This document shows, in pieces, positions 1 through 7,093 of a stretch of DNA of 64,000 bases (position 1 is its first letter; each line of letters opens with the position of its first letter). The stretch covers positions 148,976-212,975 of the forward strand of contig NZ_SMLB01000007.1 of NCBI RefSeq assembly GCF_004349105.1. Reading direction: 5' to 3'. The position numbers and the translations under genes are program-made. This DNA comes from Jiangella aurantiaca. GTDB lineage: Bacteria; Actinomycetota; Actinomycetes; Jiangellales; Jiangellaceae. The notes beneath the pieces were generated by a model. It was given only the letters and a program-made list of their open reading frames with translations, was not told the origin of the DNA and searched no databases.

Positions 1-73
1 CGCCGAGGCCGAACGCCGTCAGCTGGTCGACCATGACGATGAGGACGTTCGGCGGCTGCGGCTGCCCTGTCAC
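1..73 (-). CDS. Sulfatase family enzyme, N-terminal fragment cut by window edge
   Basis: Reading the minus strand from a GTG at 73 gives about 24 residues with PNVLIVMVDQL near the start. This is the usual opening of the sulfatase/alkaline-phosphatase superfamily, where the first metal-binding Asp follows a hydrophobic strand. An AAGGAG Shine-Dalgarno sits about 10 nt upstream. The gene is the last of the leftward set after the ABC importer genes, only about 20 nt beyond the binding-protein stop, so it is probably in the same transcript. Linkage to a NitT/TauT-type importer recalls aryl-sulfate or choline-sulfate uptake loci. The catalytic Cys/Ser region lies outside the window, so the substrate and even the subfamily are inferred. 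Confidence 0.6.
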   Translation of the reverse strand, partial: MTGQPQPPNVLIVMVDQLTAFGLG

Positions 74-93
74 GGGGGCGGGTCTCCTTGCGG

Positions 94-1110
94 TCAGGAC
101 GCGACGGCGTCGGTGTAGATGGAGGTGTCGAAGAACTGGTCGGGCTCGACGAACTGGGGCAGCGCGCCGATGTCGACGAACACCTGCTCCATGCGGCCGA
201 CCCAGTCCAGCGCGGTGCCGTCCTCGTAGAGAGCGGCCCACTCGTCGTTGGTGTAGGTCTGCGTCTTGCCGTAGATCTCGGCGCAGTCCGCGGCGGTCAT
301 GAACTCCTCCAGCCGCGGGCACGCGTCGGCGAGGGCGGCGTCGCGGTCGGCGGTGAGGTCCTCGTTCGAGCGCAGCCACACCTCGGCCAGCCTCGCGAGG
401 GTGTCCTTGTGGTCGGCGTAGAAGTCGTTGTTCGCGACCCAGCCGCCGGCGATCGCGGCGTCCTCGTAGTCGGCGGACGTGGCGATGAGCGTGGCATCGG
501 GCAGCTGCTCCTCGACCTGCGCGTCGAACGGCGCCCAGAGCGCGGCCGCCGGCACCCCGCCGGTGACGAACGTGTTGGCGACGGCCGGCATGTCGAGGTT
601 GACGATCTCGACGTCGTCGGCCGGGACGCCCTCGGCCGCCAGCGCGACGTGCAGCAGCAGGTGCGCCGCCGACCCTGTCGTGGTGGCCACCTCGGTGCCG
701 GCGAGGTCGGCCACCGACTCGATGCCAGAGTCGGGCGCCGCCCAGATCTGCTGGATGTCGGCCTCGAGGTTGTTCAGCAGGAACAGCTTGCCCTGGCCGC
801 GGGCGGGGAAGTTGGCGACGACGGCGCCCATGACGCCGACGTCGATGCTGCCGCCGGTGAGCGCGTTGGACAGCGAGATGCCGGTCTGGAACGGAGTGAG
901 CTCGACCTCGATGTCCTGCTCGGCGAAGTAGCCGCGCTCGTCGGCCAGCAGCAGGTTCATCGCCGGCGCCGGCCCGGGTATGTAGCCGATCCTGACGGTG
1001 GCCGGCCCGCCCTCGGCGCTGGCGTCGTCGCCGTCGTCGCCGCCACAGGCGGTGAGCAGCAAGGCGAGCGCGGCCGCACCGGCCACGGCGGCAGACGTCG
1101 TCGTCCGCAT
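94..1110 (-). CDS. ABC transporter substrate-binding lipoprotein, NitT/TauT type
   Basis: The 338-residue product starts with a lipoprotein signal whose lipobox is LLTAC (Cys22), followed by an acidic GGDDGDD linker. The mature part opens with VRIGYIPGPAPAMNLLLADERGYF, typical of periplasmic-binding-like folds for nitrate, taurine and sulfonates (shown here in pieces: VRIGYIPG, then AMNLLLADERGYF). I chose the ATG at 1110 because GAGGAG lies 6 nt upstream; the ATG at 1116 would abut that site. It is the third gene after permease and ATPase, with 2 nt separating it from the ATPase stop. It should capture the ligand outside the membrane. The downstream sulfatase suggests a sulfate ester or sulfonate ligand, which is inference. 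Confidence 0.85.
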   Translation of the reverse strand: MRTTTSAAVAGAAALALLLTACGGDDGDDASAEGGPATVRIGYIPGPAPAMNLLLADERGYFAEQDIEVELTPFQTGISLSNALTGGSIDVGVMGAVVANFPARGQGKLFLLNNLEADIQQIWAAPDSGIESVADLAGTEVATTTGSAAHLLLHVALAAEGVPADDVEIVNLDMPAVANTFVTGGVPAAALWAPFDAQVEEQLPDATLIATSADYEDAAIAGGWVANNDFYADHKDTLARLAEVWLRSNEDLTADRDAALADACPRLEEFMTAADCAEIYGKTQTYTNDEWAALYEDGTALDWVGRMEQVFVDIGALPQFVEPDQFFDTSIYTDAVAS

Positions 1111-1112
1111 GA

Positions 1113-1898
1113 TCATCTCCTCGAACGCAGTAGGGTCTCGATGTGCCGGCGGAGCCGGACGAACTCCGGCTCGGTCTTGATCTCGTGGGTGCGCCGGTCG
1201 CCCCACGGGACGTCGACGACCTCCTGGACGGTCGCGGGTCGTGCGCTCATGACGACGACCCGGTCGGCCAGGAAGATCGCCTCCTCCACCTGGTGGGTGA
1301 CGAACAGGACGGTGCGCCGCTCGCGCTGGTTGATGTCGACCAGCGCCTCCTGCATCTGCTCGCGGGTCTGCGCGTCGAGCGCCGCGAACGGCTCGTCCAT
1401 GAGCAGGATCTCGGGGTCGACGGCGTACGCGCGGGCGATGGCGACCCGCTGGCGCATGCCGCCGGACAGCGTCTTGGGCAGAGCGTCGGCGAACTCGGTG
1501 AGCCCCATCATGTCGAGGTACCGATCGGTGACGCGGGCCCGCTCCGGCCGCGTGCCCTTCCAAGCGCGCAGCCGGGTGCCGAAGTCGATGTTCCGCCGGA
1601 CCGTCAGCCAGGGGAAGATCGCGTACTCCTGGAACACCACGCACCGCGACGGGCCCGGCCCGCGCACCGGCTCGCCGTTGACCAGCAGCTCGCCCCGGTC
1701 CGGGGTGACGAAGCCGGCGATCGCGTTGAGCAGCGTGCTCTTGCCGGAGCCGCTGGGGCCGACGACGGCGACGAACTCGCCGTCGTCGATGTCGAGGTCG
1801 ACGTCCTGCAGGACGGAGACCGCCTTGGGCCCGGTGCCGAAGCTCTTGCTGACCGAGCGGACGGACAGCCCGCTGGTGGCGGTGGTGTGCTGCGTCAT
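1113..1898 (-). CDS. ABC transporter ATP-binding protein, SsuB/TauB type
   Basis: The 261-residue protein is a complete nucleotide-binding domain. Walker A GPSGSGKST is at 47-55, the Q-loop Gln at 90, the signature LSGGMRQR at 144-151, Walker B ILLMDEP at 164-170 and the switch His near 202. The sequence VVFQEYAIFPWLTVRRNI is typical of the nitrate/sulfonate/taurine importer ATPases. Its ATG overlaps the permease stop by 4 nt, indicating translational coupling. It energises import from the cytoplasmic face with the adjacent permease. Confidence 0.92.
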   Translation of the reverse strand: MTQHTTATSGLSVRSVSKSFGTGPKAVSVLQDVDLDIDDGEFVAVVGPSGSGKSTLLNAIAGFVTPDRGELLVNGEPVRGPGPSRCVVFQEYAIFPWLTVRRNIDFGTRLRAWKGTRPERARVTDRYLDMMGLTEFADALPKTLSGGMRQRVAIARAYAVDPEILLMDEPFAALDAQTREQMQEALVDINQRERRTVLFVTHQVEEAIFLADRVVVMSARPATVQEVVDVPWGDRRTHEIKTEPEFVRLRRHIETLLRSRR

Positions 1899-2722
1899 CG
1901 GCTTCCCCTGTCCTGCCAGCGAACGACGTAGGCCGAGAGCATCCGGATCCCGGTGTCCATGACCAGCGCCGAGAGGCCGATCAGGATGATCCCGGCGTAG
2001 ACCGTCGGGATGTCGAGGAAGTTGCTCGCGTTCTGGATGACCGCGCCGAGACCCTGCTGGGCGGCGACCAGCTCGGCCGCGACCAGCGATGCCCAGCCGA
2101 TGCCCAGCGAGACCCGGGCGGCGGTCATGATGTGCGGCACCGAGAGCGGGAAGACGACCTTGGTGAGGATCTCGAGCCGGGTCGCGCCCAGCGTCTGGGC
2201 GGCGCGCACGTACTTCTCCTCCAGCGCGGCCACGCCCTCGTAGACGATGACGATGGTCGCGAAGAAGGCGGCCCAGACCAGGACGATGCCGCGCGACAGC
2301 TCGCCGATGCCGAAGTAGACGATGACCAGCGGGACCAGCGCGATGGGCGGCAACGCCCGGAGGAAGTTCACCAACGGGTTGAACATCGCCCGGGCGATGC
2401 CGAACCAGCCCAGCACGAACCCGATCGGCGCGGCGATGGCCAGGCCCAGCCCGACCCCGACGAGCACCCGCCGGAAGCTGATCAGCAGGTCGTCGAGCAG
2501 CCCGTTGCCGAGTCCGTCGACGATGACCCGGCCGACCTCGAGCGGCGTCGGCAGCAGGCCGGCGCCGAACACCTCGCCGACGGCCATCAGGTGCCAGGCC
2601 ACGACGACGACGGCGAACCCGGCGGCGCCGAGTCCGAGCCGGCCGAGCCGTGCGCCGGCCTCGAACCGGCGGACGCGGACGGTGCGGTCGTACCGGCCGA
2701 CGCCGGCACCTACTCCCGTCAC
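1895..2722 (-). CDS. ABC transporter permease, SsuC/TauC type
   Basis: A membrane protein of 275 residues with about six hydrophobic segments and the EAA-type cytoplasmic loop (AAQTLGATRLEILTKVVFPL) that docks the ATPase. The reading frame is open up to a TTG at 2746, but I place the start at the GTG at 2722 because AAAGGAG lies 6 nt upstream (2729-2735). The longer form would have to start inside a palindromic operator. It is the first gene of the leftward operon and is divergent from the GntR regulator at 2882. Confidence 0.88.
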   Translation of the reverse strand: MTGVGAGVGRYDRTVRVRRFEAGARLGRLGLGAAGFAVVVVAWHLMAVGEVFGAGLLPTPLEVGRVIVDGLGNGLLDDLLISFRRVLVGVGLGLAIAAPIGFVLGWFGIARAMFNPLVNFLRALPPIALVPLVIVYFGIGELSRGIVLVWAAFFATIVIVYEGVAALEEKYVRAAQTLGATRLEILTKVVFPLSVPHIMTAARVSLGIGWASLVAAELVAAQQGLGAVIQNASNFLDIPTVYAGIILIGLSALVMDTGIRMLSAYVVRWQDRGSR

Positions 2723-2733
2723 GATGCGCTCCT

Positions 2734-2746
2734 TTGGTTGAACCAA
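2734..2746. promoter_or_regulatory. Candidate GntR operator 1
   Basis: TTGGTTGAACCAA is a perfect palindrome with 6-bp arms around one base. It lies immediately upstream of, and touches, the Shine-Dalgarno sequence of the permease gene. The core TGGTTGAACCA fits the TNGTNNNACNA pattern known for GntR-family sites, and a near-identical core recurs at 2849-2859. Binding here would block the importer operon. Confidence 0.55.
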
Positions 2747-2847
2747 TAATGCGATTAAGACCGAGGAAAGTTGCGGACCTTTTTACGCCGCCTTGATTCG
2801 ACCGTCAAGCCATGGCAACGGGTTGTGCGCGACTGGATCGCGGTTAT

Positions 2848-2882
2848 ATGGTCGAACCATTGATGAGAGGATCATGGTTCGA
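2848..2882. promoter_or_regulatory. Candidate GntR operators 2 and 3 (autoregulatory)
   Basis: ATGGTCGAACCAT (2848-2860) is a palindrome with 5-bp arms. Its half TCGAACCAT recurs inverted as ATGGTTCGA at 2874-2882, forming a 9-bp inverted repeat with a 13-nt spacer that ends at the first base of the regulator start codon. Position and similarity to the site at 2734 suggest that the regulator represses itself as well as the divergent operon. Confidence 0.5.
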
Positions 2883-3652
2883 TGACTCTTCCGAGCACGT
2901 CCGACGCGGTGCGGCGGCCACGCGTCGACACGGTCACGTCGAGGCTGCGCGCCCTGATCGCCGAGGAGCGTGCCCGCGGTGGTGACCGGCTGCCGCCGGA
3001 GAAGGAGCTGAGCGAGCAGCTCGGTACGTCGCGCGGCACCCTGCGTGAGGCGCTGGCCACGCTGGAGGCCGCGGGCGAGATCGAGCGGCGCCGGCGGGTG
3101 GGGACGCTGATCACGGCGCCGCAGCGGTTCAGCCTCGATCGCGCCATCGCCTACCCGATCGACTACATCTGCTCGGTGTCGAGCATCCTGGGTGGCGCGA
3201 GCGTCGCGCACACCGTGCGCAAGGTCAGCGTGCACCGGGAGGCCGCCGACGACGAGAGCGGCCCGCTACTGGGGCTGGCCGCCGGGGCGCCGGTGTTCCG
3301 GGTCAGCCGGTCCTACGACGTCGACGGTGGCCCGGCGGCGCTGGTCGAGCACACCCTCCCGACCACGCTGAACGGCCACGAGGTGCGCATCAACTCGCTG
3401 ACCGACGGCGTCACCACGTTCTTCCGCGACGTCGAGCACATCCCGCTGGTCCGCAGCGACCACGCCGTCACGGCGGTCGCCGCCACCGGCGAGCTGGCCG
3501 CCGAGCTCGAGGTGGCGCCCGGCGCGCCGCTGCTGGTCGTGCACTGCCGGCTGTTCAGCGACGACGAGCGCATCATCGCCCTCGGCCGCCTGGTCTTCCG
3601 GCCCGACGCCCTCTACCTGACCTCGAGCGCCTACCCGCGCGCCATGCCCTGA
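2882..3652 (+). CDS. GntR family transcriptional regulator with UTRA domain
   Basis: The 256-residue protein has an N-terminal winged helix (about 15-78) with the family motif LPPEKELSEQLGTSRGTLREAL, here read across 52-73 in two halves (LPPEKELSEQLG and TSRGTLREAL). A C-terminal ligand-binding domain of UTRA/HutC type follows (about 95-250). It is divergent from the importer operon and flanked by the palindromes described at 2734 and 2848. The likely role is a substrate-responsive repressor of the sulfatase/ABC locus. The effector is unknown. Its 3' end overlaps the convergent repair gene by 22 nt. Confidence 0.88.
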   Translation: MTLPSTSDAVRRPRVDTVTSRLRALIAEERARGGDRLPPEKELSEQLGTSRGTLREALATLEAAGEIERRRRVGTLITAPQRFSLDRAIAYPIDYICSVSSILGGASVAHTVRKVSVHREAADDESGPLLGLAAGAPVFRVSRSYDVDGGPAALVEHTLPTTLNGHEVRINSLTDGVTTFFRDVEHIPLVRSDHAVTAVAATGELAAELEVAPGAPLLVVHCRLFSDDERIIALGRLVFRPDALYLTSSAYPRAMP

Positions 3653-4269
3653 GCGGCGACGTCGTCGTCGAGCGTCGCGCGGACGCAGACGGCCGTCAGA
3701 CGGGGCAGGTCCGCCAGCGGCACCAGGCCCGCCAGCCCTTTCGGCGACGACGGCAGCCCGAGCTTCCGGGCGCCGTCGGCCGCACGGTCGTCGACGTACG
3801 GCGCGACGTCGGTCCAGACGCCCTGGACCTCGCGGCAGAAGATCGCCGCACCCGTCGGACCGATCCCCGGCACGTCCTGGAGTCGCTGTTCCAGCGCGCG
3901 GGTCGACTCCGCTGCGTCGTGCAGCAGGCGCAAATCACCCCGATATCGGTCGAGCAGCAGCTCGGCACCATCACCCAGCATCGTGGCGGTGCGCTCGTCA
4001 TAGCGGCGGTAGTGGCCCCGCCCAAGCGCGTCGACCCGCTGCTGCCAGGTAGCGTCGGCCATCCGCCGCGGCGTCCGGAACCCGGCCTTGGACAGCTCCT
4101 TCGCCGCGACGACCGCGATGTCCGCGTCGATGCGGGCGGACAGCAGGACCGCCAACACGAGCAGCCGGTACAGCGGCGACGGCTTGTCGGCCAGCTTGAT
4201 GCCGGCCTGCTGGGCGTAGGTCTGGCCGTACCGCCGGAGCAGCTCGGCGACCTGGTCGCTGCGTCCCAT
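3631..4269 (-). CDS. HhH-GPD base-excision DNA glycosylase-like protein
   Basis: A 212-residue protein with an all-helical endonuclease III-like layout. The helix-hairpin-helix VPGIGPTGAAIF is at 133-144, and the catalytic-type Asp of the GPD element is in PYVDDR (Asp160). The Lys of bifunctional glycosylase/lyases that normally follows the hairpin Gly is absent (PTG instead of RKT), and there is no C-terminal Cys4 iron-sulfur motif. It is therefore more likely a monofunctional or divergent member. The start is the ATG at 4269; the open frame upstream is low-complexity and overlaps the P450 promoter region. Confidence 0.75.
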   Translation of the reverse strand: MGRSDQVAELLRRYGQTYAQQAGIKLADKPSPLYRLLVLAVLLSARIDADIAVVAAKELSKAGFRTPRRMADATWQQRVDALGRGHYRRYDERTATMLGDGAELLLDRYRGDLRLLHDAAESTRALEQRLQDVPGIGPTGAAIFCREVQGVWTDVAPYVDDRAADGARKLGLPSSPKGLAGLVPLADLPRLTAVCVRATLDDDVAAQGMARG

Positions 4270-4356
4270 GCCGCCCGCGTACCCGGGCCCACGTCGGGCA
4301 TGCGCGGGGGCTGGGCCGGGTACCTGGTCAGCCAGCGGTGGACAGAGGGGACGACG

Positions 4357-5565
4357 GTGGTTCAGGACGGCGCGATCGGGCTGTGGCGGCAGGGCTATGG
4401 GTGGGCGAGCGGCCTGCGCGCGGGCCGGGCGGCCGCGCCGGTGCGGTTCCTCGGCCGCCGTTCGGTGGTCGTCGGCGGCCCGACCGGCGTGCGGCGGTTC
4501 TACGATCCGCGGCTGCGGCGCGCCGGAGCGATCCCGGCGCCGGTCGCCGGCGTGCTGTTCGGGCGCGACTCGGTCCACGGCCTCGACGACGAGCAGCACC
4601 ACAGGCAGAAGGCGAGATACCTGGAGCTGCTCACCCCGGCCGCGGCCGACGACCTGCGTTCGCGCACGCACCACGAGTGGGAGCTGGCTGCCCGCACCTG
4701 GGAACCGGGCCGCCCGTTCGTGCTGTTCGACGAGGCCGTCCGGGTGCTCACCGCGACGATGCTCCCGTGGGCCGGTGTCCCAGCCGGCCCGGACGAGGTG
4801 TCGCGACGAGCCAGCCAGTTGGAGGCGGTGCTCGACGGCTTCGCCAGCCCGGGGCCGTCATACGTGCGCGCCGCCGCCGCCCGGCGCCGGCTGGATCGCT
4901 GGACCAGCGGCCTGATCCGCGCCGCGCGGGCCGGCCGGCTGCAGGCCCAGCCGGGCACGCCGCTCGACGTCATGGCGCTGACCCGGGAGGCGGACGGCCG
5001 GCTCCTGTCACCGCGGGCGGCCGGTGTCGCCCTGCTCAACGTCGTGCGGCCGGCGGTCGCCGTGGCGTGGTTCGTGGCCTTCGCCGCCGTCGCGCTGGCG
5101 CACCAGCCATACTGGCGGGAGCGGATCGCTGCCGGGGACGACTCGGCGCTCGGAGCGTTCGCGCAGGAGGTCCGGCGCCGCTACCCGTTCGTGCCGGTGC
5201 TCGCCGCCCGCGCCCGCAGCGACCAGGATGTGCTCGGCGTCGACGTCCCGGCGGGCGGGTACGTCGTCCTCGACGTCCACGGCACCGATCATGACCCGGC
5301 GCACTGGCCCGACCCGGACAGGTTCGACCCCGCCCGCTTCCTCGGCCCGCCGCCGGAGCCCGGCACGCTCGTCCCGCAGGGTGGCGGCGCGCTGCGCACC
5401 GGGCACCGCTGCCCGGGCGAGGACATCGCCCTCGTCCTGCTCGAGGAGGCGGTGCGCCGCCTGGCGCTGACCGGTGCCGAGCTCCCGGAGCAGGACCTGG
5501 CCGTCGATCTCGCCCGCGTCCCCACCCGCCCGCGCAGCGGCGTGCTGGTCTCAGTGGTCCCATGA
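4357..5565 (+). CDS. Cytochrome P450, CYP152-type fatty-acid peroxygenase
   Basis: The 402-residue protein carries the heme-thiolate loop PQGGGALRTGHRCPGE with Cys352, the K-helix EVRR at 271-274 and, most tellingly, LLNVVRPAVAV with Arg231-Pro232. In CYP152 enzymes (BSbeta, SPalpha) this Arg-Pro replaces the usual acid-Thr pair, binds the fatty-acid carboxylate and lets H2O2 act as oxidant. The expected reaction is alpha- or beta-hydroxylation, or decarboxylation, of fatty acids. I use the GTG at 4357, with GAGGGG 6 nt upstream; this gives the normal family length, while upstream extensions add unrelated sequence. It is coupled by ATGA to the next gene. Confidence 0.88.
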   Translation: MVQDGAIGLWRQGYGWASGLRAGRAAAPVRFLGRRSVVVGGPTGVRRFYDPRLRRAGAIPAPVAGVLFGRDSVHGLDDEQHHRQKARYLELLTPAAADDLRSRTHHEWELAARTWEPGRPFVLFDEAVRVLTATMLPWAGVPAGPDEVSRRASQLEAVLDGFASPGPSYVRAAAARRRLDRWTSGLIRAARAGRLQAQPGTPLDVMALTREADGRLLSPRAAGVALLNVVRPAVAVAWFVAFAAVALAHQPYWRERIAAGDDSALGAFAQEVRRRYPFVPVLAARARSDQDVLGVDVPAGGYVVLDVHGTDHDPAHWPDPDRFDPARFLGPPPEPGTLVPQGGGALRTGHRCPGEDIALVLLEEAVRRLALTGAELPEQDLAVDLARVPTRPRSGVLVSVVP

Positions 5566-6002
5566 CACGACCGACTGATGTGATCGACGGCTTGCCGGTC
5601 CTCGCCACGCTGGACGACGTCCTGCGCGCCGTCAGCGACCATCCCGGCCTGTTGGTCCGGTACTCGAACGGGCCCGACGCCGACCGGCGCGACGGGCCGA
5701 GCCGGGACTACGAGGCCGGGATCGACCTGCCGGGCTGGTCGGTCACGACGCTGGAGCCCGAGCCGTGGTGGTCCCGATCGGCGGCCGACTGGGTCGCGCG
5801 CCGGCTGTGCAAGTACGACGAGCTCGGCCAGGACGGCCGGTTCCCCTGGTTGCTCACCGGCCGCGTCGTCGGCCGGGGCCCGGACCACGAGCCGCTCGTC
5901 ACGGAAGTGGTTCCGGTGGCCCGGGTCGGCCGGCACGCGCTGGCCGAGGCACGGCGCCGGTACGAGGAGCGGTTCGACGTCGGCCGCGGCTCGGCGGGCT
6001 GA
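5562..6002 (+). CDS. Small conserved hypothetical protein (DUF6098-like)
   Basis: This 146-residue soluble protein overlaps the P450 stop by ATGA. It contains LPVLATLDDVLRAV, GLLVRYSNGPDAD, SRDYEAG, PEPWWSRSAADWVARRLCKY and a C-terminal Arg-rich helix. I recall this pattern from actinobacterial DUF6098 proteins, but could not search. No catalytic motif is evident. Translational coupling to a CYP152 gene is the only functional clue, and the link may be fortuitous. Confidence 0.65.
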   Translation: MTRPTDVIDGLPVLATLDDVLRAVSDHPGLLVRYSNGPDADRRDGPSRDYEAGIDLPGWSVTTLEPEPWWSRSAADWVARRLCKYDELGQDGRFPWLLTGRVVGRGPDHEPLVTEVVPVARVGRHALAEARRRYEERFDVGRGSAG

Positions 6003-6098
6003 CGGTCCGAAAGGTCCGGATCAACCCGTTTGTGGCTGGGCGCAGGTGGTATTCGACCAGAGTCGAGTTCACGGACCGACGCTGGAGGGGTTCAGTTC

Positions 6099-6320
6099 AT
6101 GCCGAAACAACAGGAAGTCGTCCGGAAGATCGTCCTCGAGACGCTGATGCGCAAGATCGAGGCGGACCACTACCCGTCGTCGACGATGCTCGACTACATC
6201 GAGTCGCTGCTCACCGAGGAGGACATCGCCGACTACGTCGCGCTGCTGGCAGAGCACGTCGACCAGGACCACTACCCGAGCATCCCGATGCTCCAGCGGC
6301 TGCTGCGGCTGGCCGCCTGA
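6099..6320 (+). CDS. 73-residue hypothetical protein with repeated DHYPS motif
   Basis: The ATG at 6099 has GGAGGGG 8 nt upstream. The product is an acidic helical protein in which DHYPSSTML (about 25-33) recurs as DHYPSIPML (about 57-65), roughly 32 residues apart, suggesting an internal duplication. There is no signal peptide or membrane segment. It lies just upstream of the gas-vesicle operon in the same orientation, but a 104-nt gap makes co-transcription uncertain. Function unknown. Confidence 0.65.
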   Translation: MPKQQEVVRKIVLETLMRKIEADHYPSSTMLDYIESLLTEEDIADYVALLAEHVDQDHYPSIPMLQRLLRLAA

Positions 6321-6424
6321 GCGGCGTCGGCGCGGCCGCGCGCCCACGTCGTTTGCGGTAGTCCCGGCCGGGTACGCCGCACCCATACCCAAATCGGTAC
6401 GAACCCCCACAAATGGAGTGTGCG

Positions 6425-7087
6425 ATGAACACGGCCACCAGGGTCGCCGCAGCGGCGGCCACCGGCTACGTCCTCGGCCGCAGAAGGAGACTCAAGATGG
6501 CGATCGCCGTCGGCAGCATGCTGGCCGGCAAGCGGCTGGCCACCGATCCGCGCGGCATGCTGCGGCAGGCCGGCGAGTTCGTCGAGAGCCGCCCGGAGTT
6601 GGCGAAGCTCTCCGACCAGGTCCGCACGACGCTGTACACCGCCGCACGCGGCGCGGCCGTCGGCGCGGTGAGCCAGCGCATCGACCGGCTCAGCGACTCC
6701 ATCCGCGATCGCTCGGAGCGGCTGACCGGCGGGGTCACCGAGCACGTCCCGGTCGGCCGCGGAAGCGACGAGGAGCGCGGCGAGGCCGAGCCCGAGGAGC
6801 GCCCGCGCTCGCGGCGCGAGGAGCGCGGCGAGGCCGAGCCCGAGGAGCGCCCGCGCTCGCGGCGCGAGGAGAGCCAGGAGGAGGAGCGGGGCGAGCGCCG
6901 CGGCCCGCGCCGCTCCCGGCGTGAGGACGACTCCGGCCCGGACGACCGGAGCGAGCGGCCGCGGAAGCGGACCGCGAAGAAGGCGCCGGCCAAGCGCGCG
7001 GCGTCCGAGCGCGGCGAGGCGCCTGCCCGTAAGCGGACGGCGAAGAAGTCCGCGTCCGGCCGGTCCAGCTCTGATTCGAAGGAGTGA
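6425..7087 (+). CDS. Gas-vesicle cluster protein, GvpY-like, with repetitive charged tail
   Basis: The start at 6425 has GGAG 6 nt upstream. Of 220 residues, the first ~110 are alpha-helical and Ala-rich (GYVLGRRRRLKMAIAVGSML). The rest is a low-complexity charged tail: two copies of EERGEAEPEERPRSRR, then Arg/Lys/Ala stretches with KRTAKKAPAKR and KRTAKKSASG, like histone H1 tails. Its place at the head of the gvp genes, directly before the SRPBCC gene, resembles the Y-Z pair of Streptomyces gvp clusters. That equivalence is from memory. Role in vesicle assembly unknown. Confidence 0.65.
   Translation: MNTATRVAAAAATGYVLGRRRRLKMAIAVGSMLAGKRLATDPRGMLRQAGEFVESRPELAKLSDQVRTTLYTAARGAAVGAVSQRIDRLSDSIRDRSERLTGGVTEHVPVGRGSDEERGEAEPEERPRSRREERGEAEPEERPRSRREESQEEERGERRGPRRSRREDDSGPDDRSERPRKRTAKKAPAKRAASERGEAPARKRTAKKSASGRSSSDSKE
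6770..6865. repeat. Two perfect tandem 48-bp repeats inside the GvpY-like gene
   Basis: Copies at 6770-6817 and 6818-6865 are identical and in frame, each encoding 16 residues (EERGEAEPEERPRSRR). The identity at DNA level, including third positions, implies a recent duplication or slippage, so copy number may vary between strains. Confidence 0.9.
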
Positions 7088-7093
7088 TCCCGC

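Noticed and set aside
88..1962. Long plus-strand frame across the importer genes
   Set aside because: Antisense shadow of the SBP and ATPase genes. It is Arg/Gly/Val-rich low-complexity sequence without motifs.
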